A stretch of DNA of 64,000 nucleotides, from positions 331,325 through 395,324 of the forward strand of contig NZ_JYLO01000007.1 of the NCBI RefSeq assembly GCF_001439845.1. The letters run 5' to 3'. Shown one piece after another: positions 11,299 through 20,376 of this stretch. Below the pieces are notes generated by a model, which worked only from the letters and a program-made list of their open reading frames with translations, was not told the origin of the DNA and did not search any database. Each line of letters starts with the position of its first letter. Position 1 is the first letter of the stretch. The stretch comes from Pseudomonas lactis. GTDB lineage: Bacteria > Pseudomonadota > Gammaproteobacteria > Pseudomonadales > Pseudomonadaceae. A program made the translations under genes and the position numbers.

Positions 11299-11613
11299 TT
11301 AAGCCTGAATACCGGTGATTTTGATCTCGGTGTACCACTGGCGGTGGCCCATACGCTTCATGTGGTGCTTACGACGACGGAACTTGATGATGCGGACTTT
11401 ATCGTGACGACCTTGGGAGATCACTTCAGCCACAACGGTAGCGCCAGCAACAACTGGAGCGCCGATGTTCACGTCATCGCCATTGGCGACCAACAGAACG
11501 CGATCAAAAGTAACGGATTCGCCAGTAGCGACTTCCAGTTTCTCGATCTTCAGGTATTCACCTGGGGCGACTTTGTATTGCTTGCCACCAGTAACAATTA
11601 CTGCGTACGACAT
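11299..11613 (-). CDS. rplU: 50S ribosomal protein L21
   Basis: It is a large-subunit protein binding 23S rRNA. The start is the ATG at 11613 ([15 protein letters not shown]); the frame is open 20 codons further upstream but without conservation. The 104-residue product has the signature [26 protein letters not shown]. It is the first gene of rplU-rpmA and is divergent from ispB across about 240 bp, the classical bacterial arrangement. Confidence 0.99.
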   Translation of the reverse strand: MSYAVIVTGGKQYKVAPGEYLKIEKLEVATGESVTFDRVLLVANGDDVNIGAPVVAGATVVAEVISQGRHDKVRIIKFRRRKHHMKRMGHRQWYTEIKITGIQA

Positions 11614-11852
11614 GGTATTTCTCCGATAATCCTGCTCACCCAGCGCTTTATAAGAAGAGGTATTGGCTGGCATGGCTGCATGGGATGGACGTCCCTAATG
11701 CAATTGCGTAAGGCAGGTGCTGCCCAGGAAGTTCAGGGTGCGCGATTGTACGCAAGGTAAAGAGGTGTTGCAAGGGGCCGTCTATCGCGCCTTGACACTG
11801 CGGGGTGAGGGTCCTAGCATGCCGCGCAACCCTTCTGGAGCGACTGTCGCTG

Positions 11853-12821
11853 ATGCAACCCCAAGCTTTCTACCGCGCGGTCGCGGACGATTTTAGCGCC
11901 GTCGACGGCATCATCAAGCAGCAGCTGACGTCTAAAGTGCCGCTGGTCTCCAAAATTGGCGACTACATTACGTCGGCGGGCGGCAAACGCCTGCGTCCTT
12001 TATTAGTGTTGCTGTGCGGCAAGGCCCTGGGCCGTCAAGGCGACGACCTGCGCCTGCTGGCTGCCACCATCGAATTCCTGCACACCGCCACCCTGCTGCA
12101 TGACGACGTGGTCGACATGTCCGGCATGCGCCGTGGTCGCGAGACCGCAAACGCGATGTGGGGCAACGCGCCCAGCGTGTTGGTGGGCGACTTCCTGTAT
12201 TCGCGCTCGTTCGAAATGATGGTCGAGCTGGGCTCGATGCCCGTGATGAAGATTCTTTCACAGGCCACACGCATCATCGCCGAAGGCGAAGTGTTGCAGC
12301 TGTCCAAAGTCCGCGACGCCAGCACCACCGAAGAAACCTATATGGAAGTGATTCGCGGCAAAACCGCGATGCTCTTCGAAGCCTCTACCCACAGTGCCGC
12401 CGCGCTGTGTGGCGCCACCGCCGAACAGGCCGAGGCGCTGCGCACGTTCGGTGACCACCTGGGCGTGGCGTTCCAACTGGTGGATGACCTGCTCGATTAC
12501 AAGGGCGACGCCGAAACCCTGGGCAAGAACGTCGGTGACGACCTGGCCGAGGGCAAGCCGACCTTGCCGCTGATCTACACCATGCGCGAAGGCACGCCGG
12601 AACAGGCCGCTCTGGTGCGCAAGGCGATCCAGAAAGGCGGGATCGAAGACCTGGAAGCCATCCGTGCCGCCGTGGAAGCCTCGGGTTCCCTGGAGTACAC
12701 CGCGCAACTGGCGCGTGACTACGTGGCCCGTGCGATTACGTGTCTGGAAGCCCTGCCGGCCAGTGAATACCGGGATGCCCTGGTTGAGCTGAGTGAGTTT
12801 GCGGTCGCCCGTACTCACTGA
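11853..12821 (+). CDS. ispB: Octaprenyl diphosphate synthase IspB
   Basis: It builds the polyprenyl side chain of ubiquinone from farnesyl diphosphate and isopentenyl diphosphate. The 322-residue product has both aspartate-rich motifs, DDVVD at 84-88 (first) and DDLLD at 211-215 (second), and the N-terminal GGKRLRP substrate site. The frame is open 16 codons upstream, but MQPQAFYRAVADDFSAVD is the usual start; a GGAG lies about twelve bases before it, which is rather far. Chain length (C40 or C45) cannot be told from the sequence. Confidence 0.95.
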   Translation: MQPQAFYRAVADDFSAVDGIIKQQLTSKVPLVSKIGDYITSAGGKRLRPLLVLLCGKALGRQGDDLRLLAATIEFLHTATLLHDDVVDMSGMRRGRETANAMWGNAPSVLVGDFLYSRSFEMMVELGSMPVMKILSQATRIIAEGEVLQLSKVRDASTTEETYMEVIRGKTAMLFEASTHSAAALCGATAEQAEALRTFGDHLGVAFQLVDDLLDYKGDAETLGKNVGDDLAEGKPTLPLIYTMREGTPEQAALVRKAIQKGGIEDLEAIRAAVEASGSLEYTAQLARDYVARAITCLEALPASEYRDALVELSEFAVARTH

Positions 12822-12834
12822 TTCCGCGCTGTTT

Positions 12835-12910
12835 AATGTGGGAGCTGGCTTGCCTGCGATAACTGGAGTGAATTCACTGCCACTATCGCAGGCAAGCCAG
12901 CTCCCACATT
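12835..12910. repeat. REP palindromic element, type A
   Basis: Two well-conserved inverted arms (GTGGGAGCTGGCTTGCCTGC and its complement) surround a short unique loop. It lies between ispB and yjdM. Confidence 0.9.
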
Positions 12911-12991
12911 AGGACGAGTCCAACCCCATCCGCGTTTAAAACCCTATATAATGTGCGACTTTTAGCCATCCCTGACTTTCTAGGAGCTTTA

Positions 12992-13333
12992 GTGAGCACG
13001 TTGCCTCCCTGCCCCAAATGCAATTCCGAATACACCTACGAAGACGGCGCCCATCTGATCTGCCCGGAATGCGCCCATGAATGGTCCGCCACTGGCGAGG
13101 CCGAAGTGGTTGGCGATGAAACCGTGAAGAAAGACTCTGTGGGCAACGTCCTGCAGGACGGCGACACCATCACAGTGATCAAAGACCTCAAGGTCAAGGG
13201 CACTTCCCTGGTGGTCAAAGTCGGCACCAAGGTCAAGAACATCCGGCTGTGCGACGGCGACCACGATATCGATTGCAAGATCGACGGTATCGGCCCCATG
13301 AAGCTCAAGTCCGAGTTCGTGCGCAAAGTCTGA
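12992..13333 (+). CDS. yjdM: Zinc-ribbon protein of the YjdM/PhnA family
   Basis: The 113-residue cytosolic protein starts with GTG at 12992, fixed by AGGAG five bases upstream. The N-terminus carries a four-cysteine zinc ribbon ([21 protein letters not shown]) and the rest is the PhnA/YjdM domain ([40 protein letters not shown]). The old label 'alkylphosphonate utilisation protein PhnA' reflects a position near phn genes in E. coli and not a proven activity. No phosphonate gene is present here. Confidence 0.92.
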   Translation: MSTLPPCPKCNSEYTYEDGAHLICPECAHEWSATGEAEVVGDETVKKDSVGNVLQDGDTITVIKDLKVKGTSLVVKVGTKVKNIRLCDGDHDIDCKIDGIGPMKLKSEFVRKV

Positions 13334-13349
13334 TCCTGCTGCATTCCAT

Positions 13350-13376
13350 CCCGCGCCCGCCGCGGGGTGGCGTTTT
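13350..13376 (+). terminator. Possible terminator after yjdM
   Basis: The short stem CCCGCG/CGCGGG is followed a few bases later by GGCGTTTT. The T run is short and not directly adjacent, so this is a weak call. Confidence 0.4.
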
Positions 13377-13451
13377 GCCCTCTGCGTTGATCGAACGCAA
13401 TACCCACACAGAAAAAAACAGAAACTGCCAATAGACGCTTGCTATTCTACG

Positions 13452-13470
13452 AATAAGAATTATTCTCATT
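13452..13470 (+). promoter_or_regulatory. Fur box
   Basis: AATAAGAATTATTCTCATT is a nearly symmetric 19-mer that matches the Pseudomonas Fur consensus closely. It ends 23 bp before the ATG of the next gene, a position where bound Fur-Fe2+ would block transcription. Confidence 0.85.
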
Positions 13471-13493
13471 GAAACCCATCAAGGAGAACGACC

Positions 13494-13751
13494 ATGACTT
13501 ATTTGATAGATGCCTGGCTGGATCGCCCTCACCCTTACCTGCGAATCCTGCATCGGGAAACCGGTGAAGTCTGTGCGGTGCTTGAAGAAGAAGCGCTGAA
13601 CGAGCTGCAGGACCAGGGCGATCTGGACGTCAATGGCCTGAGTTCCAGTGAGCCTGGGGTGCTGAAGGAAGTGGTGAGGAATCTGTTTCTGTTCTGCTAT
13701 GCACGAGCGTTGCGCCCGGCGACGGAGCTTAATGGCAAGTTCCATCCATGA
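13494..13751 (+). CDS. Small Fur-regulated conserved protein (PA4570-like)
   Basis: This 85-residue protein (MTYLIDAWLDRPHPYLRILH) has no recognised domain, signal peptide or membrane segment. An AAGGAG lies seven bases before the ATG. It follows the ispB region in the same order as P. aeruginosa PA4570, a gene I recall as induced by iron starvation; the strong Fur box immediately upstream supports the same control here. Its function is unknown. Notable residues are EEEALNELQDQGDLDVNGL and a C-terminal LFLFCYARAL. Confidence 0.85.
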   Translation: MTYLIDAWLDRPHPYLRILHRETGEVCAVLEEEALNELQDQGDLDVNGLSSSEPGVLKEVVRNLFLFCYARALRPATELNGKFHP

Positions 13752-13766
13752 AGAAACTGGCAAATG

Positions 13767-13798
13767 CCTGTTGGGGCGAACGCGTTCGTCCCAACAGG
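13767..13798. terminator. Near-perfect 32-bp palindrome between convergent genes
   Basis: CCTGTTGGGGCGAACG is followed at once by its complement with one G-T type mismatch. It lies between the PA4570-like gene (+) and fklB (-). It may act as a two-way terminator, or it may be a palindromic repeat of the REP kind. Confidence 0.6.
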
Positions 13799-13811
13799 TA
13801 ACCAGCGGGTC

Positions 13812-14429
13812 TTACAGAACGTCGAGCAGCTCGACGTCGAATACCAGAACGCTGTGCGGCGGGATGCTGCCAACGCCTTGAGCGCCGTAAGCCAGTTCGC
13901 TCGGCACGTACAGGCGCCATTTGCTGCCGGCATTCATCAGTTGCAGGGCTTCGGTCCAGCCGGCGATCACGCCGCCAACCGGGAATTCTGCAGGCTGGCC
14001 GCGCTCGTAGGAGCTGTCGAACACAGTGCCGTCGATCAGGGTGCCGTGGTAGTGAGTACGCACTTGGTCTTCACGGGTCGGCTTGGCGCCGGTACCAGCC
14101 GTCAGCACTTCAAATTGCAGGCCGGAAGCCAGGGTGGTGATGCCATCACGCTTGGCGTTTTCCGCCAGGAAAGCCAGGCCAGCGCCTGCTGCAGCTTCAG
14201 CCTTGGCAGCGGCTTCGGCTTGCATGATTTCACGGATCACTTTGAAGCTGGCCGCCATTTGCTCTTGGTCAACACGGCTAGGCTTGCCTGCGAACGCGTC
14301 GGTCAGGCCGGCCAGGATCGCGTCCAGGCTGACGCCCGGTGGCGGGTTGTCACGCAGTTGGTCGCCCAACTGACGGCCGATACCGTAGCTGACGCGGGTT
14401 TCGTCGGTGGACAGATTAACTTCGGACAT
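13812..14429 (-). CDS. fklB: FKBP-type peptidyl-prolyl isomerase (FklB-like)
   Basis: It speeds cis-trans isomerisation of proline bonds in proteins. The 205-residue product starts at ATG 14429 (MSEVNLSTDETRVSYGIGRQ), with GGAG eight bases upstream. Residues 1-95 form the helical dimerisation domain of FkpA/Mip/FklB proteins, and the C-terminal half is the FKBP domain (VRTHYHGTLIDGTVFDSSYERG, GVIAGWTEALQLMNAGSKWRLYVPSELAYG). There is no signal peptide, so a cytosolic FklB-like role is likelier than periplasmic FkpA. Confidence 0.9.
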   Translation of the reverse strand: MSEVNLSTDETRVSYGIGRQLGDQLRDNPPPGVSLDAILAGLTDAFAGKPSRVDQEQMAASFKVIREIMQAEAAAKAEAAAGAGLAFLAENAKRDGITTLASGLQFEVLTAGTGAKPTREDQVRTHYHGTLIDGTVFDSSYERGQPAEFPVGGVIAGWTEALQLMNAGSKWRLYVPSELAYGAQGVGSIPPHSVLVFDVELLDVL

Positions 14430-14477
14430 GAAGAGGCTCCGCTGTAGGACGCCACAGTTTCCCGCGCCGCCCAGAAC

Positions 14478-14513
14478 TAAAAGGGCCCGCAGACTAGCAC
14501 ACATGAGCGGGCC
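14478..14513 (-). terminator. Possible terminator after the porin pseudogene
   Basis: On the minus strand GGCCCGC and GCGGGCC pair across a 16-base loop and are followed by CCTTTTAG. The stem is short, so confidence is low. Confidence 0.45.
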
Positions 14514-14532
14514 GTGATCAGCCCCACCCCGG

Positions 14533-15756
14533 CTACCAAAGCGCCAGATCATAGGTCAGGTACAACCGGTAGTTGTCCCGGTCACTGGCATAGGTTGAGC
14601 GATAAGTGGCCTTGCGCACCTCCACACCCAGGCCTTTGAAGGTGCTGTCCTGAACCACGTACCGCAGATTCGTGTCGGATTCCCACTCCCGTGCCTCACG
14701 CCCTTTGAAGTCGCCGTTTTGCCCTTTGTAGTAGCGGGTCATGAAACTCAAGCCAGGCAGTACCGCCGCCAAGTCATAGTCGTAGCGCAGCATCCAGGTT
14801 TGCTCACCCGCCTGGATGAACTTGCCCACACCCGCGTTACTAAAGGAATACAACGTCGACACACTTGCATATGGCAACGCCGTCTCGCCACTGACTTTCT
14901 GATAGCCCACACCCAGCGCCTGCGCACCCAGGCGATAGGTAAACAGGCCGCTGAACATGTCACTGTCGACTGCACCGTTACGTGCCTCACCGGCTTCACT
15001 GCTGATGAAATAGCGCAAGTCGCTGGTCAGCGTGCCCCGGCCCAACGGCTGCTTATGCACAAGGCCGAAGAATTGCTGGCGGTAGAATTCGCGCATTTCG
15101 CCGTAGTACCACGTGCCACTGAGCTTTGGCGTAAAGGCGTAGGTGGCGCCAGCGAAATCGAAGTCACTGCCCTTCTTGCCACTGTAGCCCTGGGGATAAA
15201 TATCCACGCTGTCGGTGGAGTTACGCAGCTTGAATTTATCCAGTTACCCGGCGTGCAGGTACAGGTCGCGAATGCCGGTGTATTCCACTTGAGTGCCCTG
15301 GAAGGTCTGCGGCAACAGGCGGCCATCGTTGTGCACCAGCACCGGGATCTTTGGCAGCAACGTACCGGTTTTCACCACCGCGTCGCCCCAGCGCAGCTTG
15401 GCCGTGACTCCCAGGCTGGAAAACTCGCTGGCCGCATGACCATCGTCATGCACCGGCAGCAAACCCGTGCCGGCGTGGGTCGGGCTGGAGTCCAGACGCA
15501 AGCCCGCCAGCCCCAGGGCATCCAGGCCAAACCCAACAGTGCCCTCGGTATAACCTGACTGCAGATTGAGCAGAAAGCCTTGGGCCCACTCCTTGCGGTC
15601 TTCGCCCCCGTCGCGGTAGCCGTCGTTGAAGTAGAAGTTACGCAAGGTCAATCGGCCTTGGGAATCCTCCCAGAACCCCTGGGCCATTACTGCAGGCGAC
15701 AAGCTCGCTAGCAACCCCGCGGAGACTATTCCCCCCCTCGTGAAAAAATCACGCAT
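14533..15756 (-). pseudogene. OprD-family outer-membrane porin, interrupted by an in-frame stop at codon 171
   Basis: The frame encodes a 407-position OprD-type porin. It has a signal peptide (MRDFFTRGGIVSAGLLASLSPAVMA), the usual QGFWEDSQGRLTLRNFYFNDGYR start, substrate-channel regions, and a C-terminal LYLTYDLALW strand ending in the aromatic residue needed for outer-membrane insertion. One TAA (minus strand, 15246-15244) splits it after YLHAG; the same frame continues directly with LDKFKLRNSTDSVDIYPQGY. OprD relatives have AGQLDKF-type sequences there, so a Gln codon CAA became TAA by one change. No other damage is visible. The neighbours suggest peptide or amide uptake. A sequencing error cannot be excluded. 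Confidence 0.9.
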
Positions 15757-15941
15757 AAACCGTTCCTCAATGCCGTGTTGTGTTTTTTTATGGGCAGTTG
15801 CGCAGGCGCGACAGGCTGGACGGCATGTCGCGTTGCAGCGGACACTAACGGCTCATCAACTGCCCCACAACGTTATGCGAGAAGCGCATCAGGCTATGCG
15901 TGAAGCACCCGCCGCCCTTGCCAACCGACAGGAAGAACACG

Positions 15942-16838
15942 GTGAATCTCAAGCAACTCGAAGCTTTCAAAGCGATCATGTCTACCGGCTCGACCATCGG
16001 TGCCGCGACACGCATGGGCCTCTCGCAATCGGCGGTCAGCCGCCTGCTGAGCCAGTTGGAAGAGCATGTGGGTTTTGCCCTGTTCCTGCGCAAGAAAGGC
16101 CGCCTGATGGCCACGCCAGAGGCCGAGGAACTGCTCACCGAAGTCGCCGGACTGGTCGATGGGATGCAGCGTATCCAGCGCCTGGCTGACGAGATGCGTG
16201 TAGGGCGTTCGCGCAAAAGCCTGCTCAAGGTCGCGGTACCCACCAGCATGACCCAGGAGCTGTTGCCACGCATCGTGGCGCAGTTTCTCAAGGAGCATGA
16301 CGACATTGTCGTGGAACTGCTGACCGGTTCTTACGACACGATCGAGCGTGCGGTGCTGGACCGTTCCGCCGACCTGGGCTTTGTACGCCTGCCCACGGAA
16401 ATACCTGACTTCGATGTCGAGCCGGTGCTACAAACCGAAGGCGTCTGCGTGATGCCCGCCGACCATCCGCTGACCCGTCACGCCTGCATCCAAGTGCAGC
16501 ACCTGCGCGATGTGCCGTTGGTGATGCTCGGCCGGCAACGCGCATTGCGGGCCGAGCTGAACCAGGTGTTTCGTGCCGCCAACCTCACACCGCAGGTGCG
16601 GGTCGAGGTGCACTCGGTCGGGGCAGCGTGCAGCTTCGTTGCCGAGGGCCTGGGGGTGTCGATCGTCAATGGTCTGCTGGCCAGCCACTTCCGGCATTTG
16701 CCCATCGTCACCCGCCCGTTTCGCCCGGCGCTGCCCTACGCATTCGGCCTGGCGTTTCGCGCCAATGAGCCGCGCTCGCAACTGGTACACGCGTTTGCCG
16801 AGCACCTCAAGCAGGGTCTGGCCGCACAAAACGCATAG
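15942..16838 (+). CDS. LysR-family transcriptional regulator
   Basis: The 298-residue regulator has an N-terminal winged helix-turn-helix (LKQLEAFKAIMSTGSTIGAATRMGLSQSAVSRLLSQLEEHVGFALF) and a LysR substrate domain. The GTG at 15942 with AGGAAG upstream is chosen over a GTG at 15900 because it gives the usual VNLKQLEAF start. It is divergent from the interrupted porin gene and lies in front of the YfcC-like carrier and the hydrolase, so it most likely controls all three. Its relatives include OccR/NocR-type regulators of opine or amino-acid genes; the inducer is unknown. Confidence 0.9.
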   Translation: MNLKQLEAFKAIMSTGSTIGAATRMGLSQSAVSRLLSQLEEHVGFALFLRKKGRLMATPEAEELLTEVAGLVDGMQRIQRLADEMRVGRSRKSLLKVAVPTSMTQELLPRIVAQFLKEHDDIVVELLTGSYDTIERAVLDRSADLGFVRLPTEIPDFDVEPVLQTEGVCVMPADHPLTRHACIQVQHLRDVPLVMLGRQRALRAELNQVFRAANLTPQVRVEVHSVGAACSFVAEGLGVSIVNGLLASHFRHLPIVTRPFRPALPYAFGLAFRANEPRSQLVHAFAEHLKQGLAAQNA

Positions 16839-16945
16839 CCCAACCCACCCCACGCATAACGTTGTCGTCGCGAAAACTTTGCCCTAGTGTCCGCCCCACA
16901 CGTGTCACCCCTATAACAATAACGGCGCACGCCGGGGCCACTAGC

Positions 16946-18361
16946 ATGAGCGAATCCCAGAGCATCCCTACCCAAGCAGCGGTGGGAAATACCACGCAAC
17001 GCAAGCAGATCAATCCCGCCATCATCCTGCTGAGCATCGTCCTGCTCGCAGTGGCGTTTACCTACGCGGTGAACTCGGGCACGTTCCAGCGCCAGAATGG
17101 CCTGGTGATACCGGGCTCTTACCAGGTGCTGGAAAAACACGACTCCCTGGGCCAACTGTTCAGCCTGGAGCCGCGCAAAGCCGGCGACACCGTGGCCCGC
17201 CCGGTGTCCTTGGTGGAAGGTTTCATGGCCATTCCCCAGGGCATCGAGAAACGTGCGGCGCTGATTTTCATGGTGCTGTTCATCGGTGGCATGTTCGGGG
17301 TGCTGAACAAGGCCGGAGTGATCGACGCCGGGCTGGAACGCATGCTGGGGCTGACCCGGGGTAATATCTACGTGCTGGTGCCATGCCTGATGCTGGTGTT
17401 TTCCGCCGGCAGTACCTTCATGGGGCTGGCCAAGGAATTTATCCTCATCGTGCCGTTGATGGTTGCCATGGCTAATCGGCTGGGGCTGTCGAACCTGATC
17501 GGGCTGGCCATCGTCACGATCTCGGTGAAGATCGGCTACCTGGCTTCTATTTCCAATCCCGTGGCGCAGCCGATGGTCGGGCTGCCGATCTTCAGTGGCC
17601 TGAGCATGCGTGTGCTCGCCTACTGCAGCTTCCTGCTGGTGGGCATTGCCTTCGTGCTGTGGAGTATTCGCAAGCACGGTTACGATGCCACGGCGCAGAT
17701 CACTTTCGAAAGTACGCCGTTGCCCCTTCGCCATCTGATCAACCTGATCGTACTGCTGACGGGCATCGCTTTCCTGGTCTACGCCTCCAACCGCTGGGGC
17801 TGGAAATACCATGAGCTGTCGGCGTTCTACCTGCTGCTGACGCTGGCCTTCAGTGTGATCGCCGGGCTCGGCGCGAGCACTGCTGCCAGTGCCTTTGTCG
17901 ATGGAATGAAGAAGGTGCTGATCGCCGGCGTGTTGATCGGCCTGGCCACCGCCGTAGAGATCATCCTCAGTACCGGCCAGGTACTGGACACCATCGTCAA
18001 CAGCCTGGCCAACCTGGTGGGCGACCACGGCCCGATCGTGTCGGCCTATGGCATGTTCTTCGCGCAACTGGGGCTCGATGTACTGATCCCATCCACCTCA
18101 GGCCAGGCGGCGGTGACCATGCCGATCTTCGGGCCCTTGGGCCAGTTGTCCGGCGTCAGCCCGCAGACCACGGTGTTCGCATTCTTGATGGGCAACGGCC
18201 TGACCAACATGATCACCCCCACCTCCAGCGGCCTGCTGGTGCTGTTGGCCACCGCCAATGTCGGCTGGGGCCAATGGGCGCGTTACATCCTGCCGCTGTT
18301 CCTGATCTACGCCGTGCTGGCGATGGTGTTGCTGGCCATTGCGGTGACGAGCGGGTACTGA
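16946..18361 (+). CDS. YfcC-family inner-membrane carrier
   Basis: This 471-residue protein has about 12 hydrophobic segments and belongs to the YfcC/DcuC-like ion transporter group, proposed to carry basic amino acids, peptides or C4-dicarboxylates. Characteristic stretches are ALIFMVLFIGGMFGVLNKAGVIDAGLERML, FSAGSTFMGLAKEFILIVPL and the C-terminal PSTSGQAAVTMPIFGPLGQLSGVSPQTTVFAFLMGNGLTN. The start is ATG 16946. It ends four bases before the hydrolase gene, so the two are co-translated. The substrate is probably a product or substrate of that hydrolase. Confidence 0.85.
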   Translation: MSESQSIPTQAAVGNTTQRKQINPAIILLSIVLLAVAFTYAVNSGTFQRQNGLVIPGSYQVLEKHDSLGQLFSLEPRKAGDTVARPVSLVEGFMAIPQGIEKRAALIFMVLFIGGMFGVLNKAGVIDAGLERMLGLTRGNIYVLVPCLMLVFSAGSTFMGLAKEFILIVPLMVAMANRLGLSNLIGLAIVTISVKIGYLASISNPVAQPMVGLPIFSGLSMRVLAYCSFLLVGIAFVLWSIRKHGYDATAQITFESTPLPLRHLINLIVLLTGIAFLVYASNRWGWKYHELSAFYLLLTLAFSVIAGLGASTAASAFVDGMKKVLIAGVLIGLATAVEIILSTGQVLDTIVNSLANLVGDHGPIVSAYGMFFAQLGLDVLIPSTSGQAAVTMPIFGPLGQLSGVSPQTTVFAFLMGNGLTNMITPTSSGLLVLLATANVGWGQWARYILPLFLIYAVLAMVLLAIAVTSGY

Positions 18362-18365
18362 ATCG

Positions 18366-20210
18366 ATGAGTGTTATCTGCATGCAAATTCTGCCTGACCA
18401 AATGATCCCGATGCGTGACGGCATCTACCTGGCCACCGATATCTACCTGCCAGCGGGCGGCAAAGGGCCGTTTCCGGTAGTGATCGAACGCACGCCCTAC
18501 GACAAAAGCAAGCCCTCGCGCTCGGAAAAACAGCTCGACGGCCAACACATCTCCCGTGCACAAATAGCCGCACGGTTTACCGAGCAGGGCTTTGTCGCGA
18601 TCTTCCAGGACTGCCGTGGGCGCTACGCCTCCGAAGGCACGTTCACCAAATACACGGCCGAGGGTGAGGACGGTTTCGACACCCTGGCCTGGATCGTCCA
18701 ACAGCCCTGGTGCAACGGCAGGATCGGCAGCATGGGCCTGTCCTACGCGGCCCACACGCAGTTGGCGATGGCCTGCCTGCACCCACCGGGCCTTGGCAGC
18801 ATGGTGCTGGACAGCGGCGGCTTCGCCAATGCTTACCAGTGCGGGATTCGCCAAGGCGGCGCCTTTGAACTCAAGCAAGCGACCTGGGCCTTTCGCCAGG
18901 CCAAGGAAAGCCCGGCGGCCCTGGCCAACCCTCAGATTCGTGAGGCGTTAGAGCAAGAGGATATCCATCAGTGGTTCACGCGCATGCCATGGCAACCCGG
19001 CCAATCGCCGCTTCGCCACGTGCCGGAATACGAAACCTATGTGTTGGACCAATGGGCCCAGGGCACCTTCAGTGAATATTGGCAACAGTCCGGCATCTAC
19101 GCCGAAGGCCACTACGCGCAACTGCCCGATATCCCGGTACTGTTCATGTCCAGCTGGTACGACGCCTACGTCAGCTCGACCCTGGCCAACTACCGCGCCT
19201 TCACCCAGAACGGCACTGCCCGCCAGCGGTTGGTGATGGGCCCATGGCTGCATGGCGACCGCAATATCAGCCACAGCGGCGATGTGGAGTTCGGCCAGCA
19301 AGCCACCTTCGATGGGCAGGTCGATCAGGATTGGCTCAGTTGCCGCCTGGCGTGGTTCGAGCATTCCCTCAAACCATCGCCTCACACCACGACGGCCAGC
19401 GTGCAGGTGTTCCTGATGGGCGGTGGCAGCGGTAACCGCGATGAGAACGGACGTTTGCAGCATGGCGGCCGCTGGCTGCACACCACGCAATGGCCACTCC
19501 CCGGCAGCCAGACATTGACCCTCTACCTGAATGCACACAGGCAGTTGAGCCGCACGGCACCTGTCGAGGCTGACGCCCACTTGAGTTACCGCGCCGACCC
19601 CGCCCACCCGGTCCCGACCATCGGCGGCGCGCTGACCTCCGGCGCCCCTGTGTTTGTTGGCGGGGCCTTCGACCAACGGGAGCGTCCCGACTTTTTCGGC
19701 ACCCAAGGGGATAACCGCCCCCTGGCTCAGCGCGATGACGTTCTGGTGTTCCAGACCGAGCCTCTGGACGACGACCTGATCGTCGCCGGTGACGTGCAGA
19801 TCGAGCTGTGGATCGACAGCGATGCTCCCGACACCGACTTCACCGCCAAGCTGGTGGACGTGTACCCGCCCAGCGCCGACTACCCCGAGGGCTTTGCGAT
19901 GAACATCACCGACGGCATCCGCCGCTGCCGTTATCGCGACTCATGGGAACAGCCGACGGCCCTGAATCCCGGCGAACGGGTCAAGGTGCTGATCGAACCT
20001 TTCGCCACCTGCAACCTGTTCAAGCGCGGCCATCGGTTGCGCCTGGATATCGCCAGCAGCAACTTCCCGCGCTTTGACGTCAACCCCAACAGCGGCGAGC
20101 CTTCAGGCCAAGCCAGCCACCCTCGGGTTGCCCACAATAGGGTGCACCTGAGCCACGCCGCCGCCTCCTGCCTCAGGCTTACCGTGGTGCCCAACACGGC
20201 GGAGTCCTGA
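18366..20210 (+). CDS. CocE/NonD (S15) family serine hydrolase
   Basis: The 614-residue protein is an alpha/beta hydrolase of the X-Pro dipeptidyl-peptidase/cocaine esterase family, cleaving an ester or amide bond. The expected triad is Ser126 in GSMGLSYAA, Asp266 in SSWYDAYVS and His296 in GPWLHGD. A C-terminal jelly-roll domain follows ([34 protein letters not shown] to [15 protein letters not shown]). There is no signal peptide, so it acts in the cytosol on imported material. It starts four bases after the carrier gene. Acylated amino acids or peptides are plausible substrates, but this is inference. Confidence 0.88.
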   Translation: MSVICMQILPDQMIPMRDGIYLATDIYLPAGGKGPFPVVIERTPYDKSKPSRSEKQLDGQHISRAQIAARFTEQGFVAIFQDCRGRYASEGTFTKYTAEGEDGFDTLAWIVQQPWCNGRIGSMGLSYAAHTQLAMACLHPPGLGSMVLDSGGFANAYQCGIRQGGAFELKQATWAFRQAKESPAALANPQIREALEQEDIHQWFTRMPWQPGQSPLRHVPEYETYVLDQWAQGTFSEYWQQSGIYAEGHYAQLPDIPVLFMSSWYDAYVSSTLANYRAFTQNGTARQRLVMGPWLHGDRNISHSGDVEFGQQATFDGQVDQDWLSCRLAWFEHSLKPSPHTTTASVQVFLMGGGSGNRDENGRLQHGGRWLHTTQWPLPGSQTLTLYLNAHRQLSRTAPVEADAHLSYRADPAHPVPTIGGALTSGAPVFVGGAFDQRERPDFFGTQGDNRPLAQRDDVLVFQTEPLDDDLIVAGDVQIELWIDSDAPDTDFTAKLVDVYPPSADYPEGFAMNITDGIRRCRYRDSWEQPTALNPGERVKVLIEPFATCNLFKRGHRLRLDIASSNFPRFDVNPNSGEPSGQASHPRVAHNRVHLSHAAASCLRLTVVPNTAES

Positions 20211-20376
20211 GCGCATCGGATCGCCATTGCGGCACGATAATGGCGCCCCTTCGTCACCCCGCAAGAAAAGTACTTCAGAATCATCCTTTGCCGCCGATAC
20301 AGCCCTACACATCTTGGCTGGCTCAAACAACAACACACCGTCCAGCAGACAGACATCACTCTTCAAGGAGCTTTCG

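Noticed and set aside
16736..18067. Long open frame on the minus strand opposite the YfcC-like carrier
   Set aside because: It is rich in His, Gln, Arg and Asp with no domain, and mirrors a well-supported membrane protein. This is the usual antisense shadow in GC-rich DNA.
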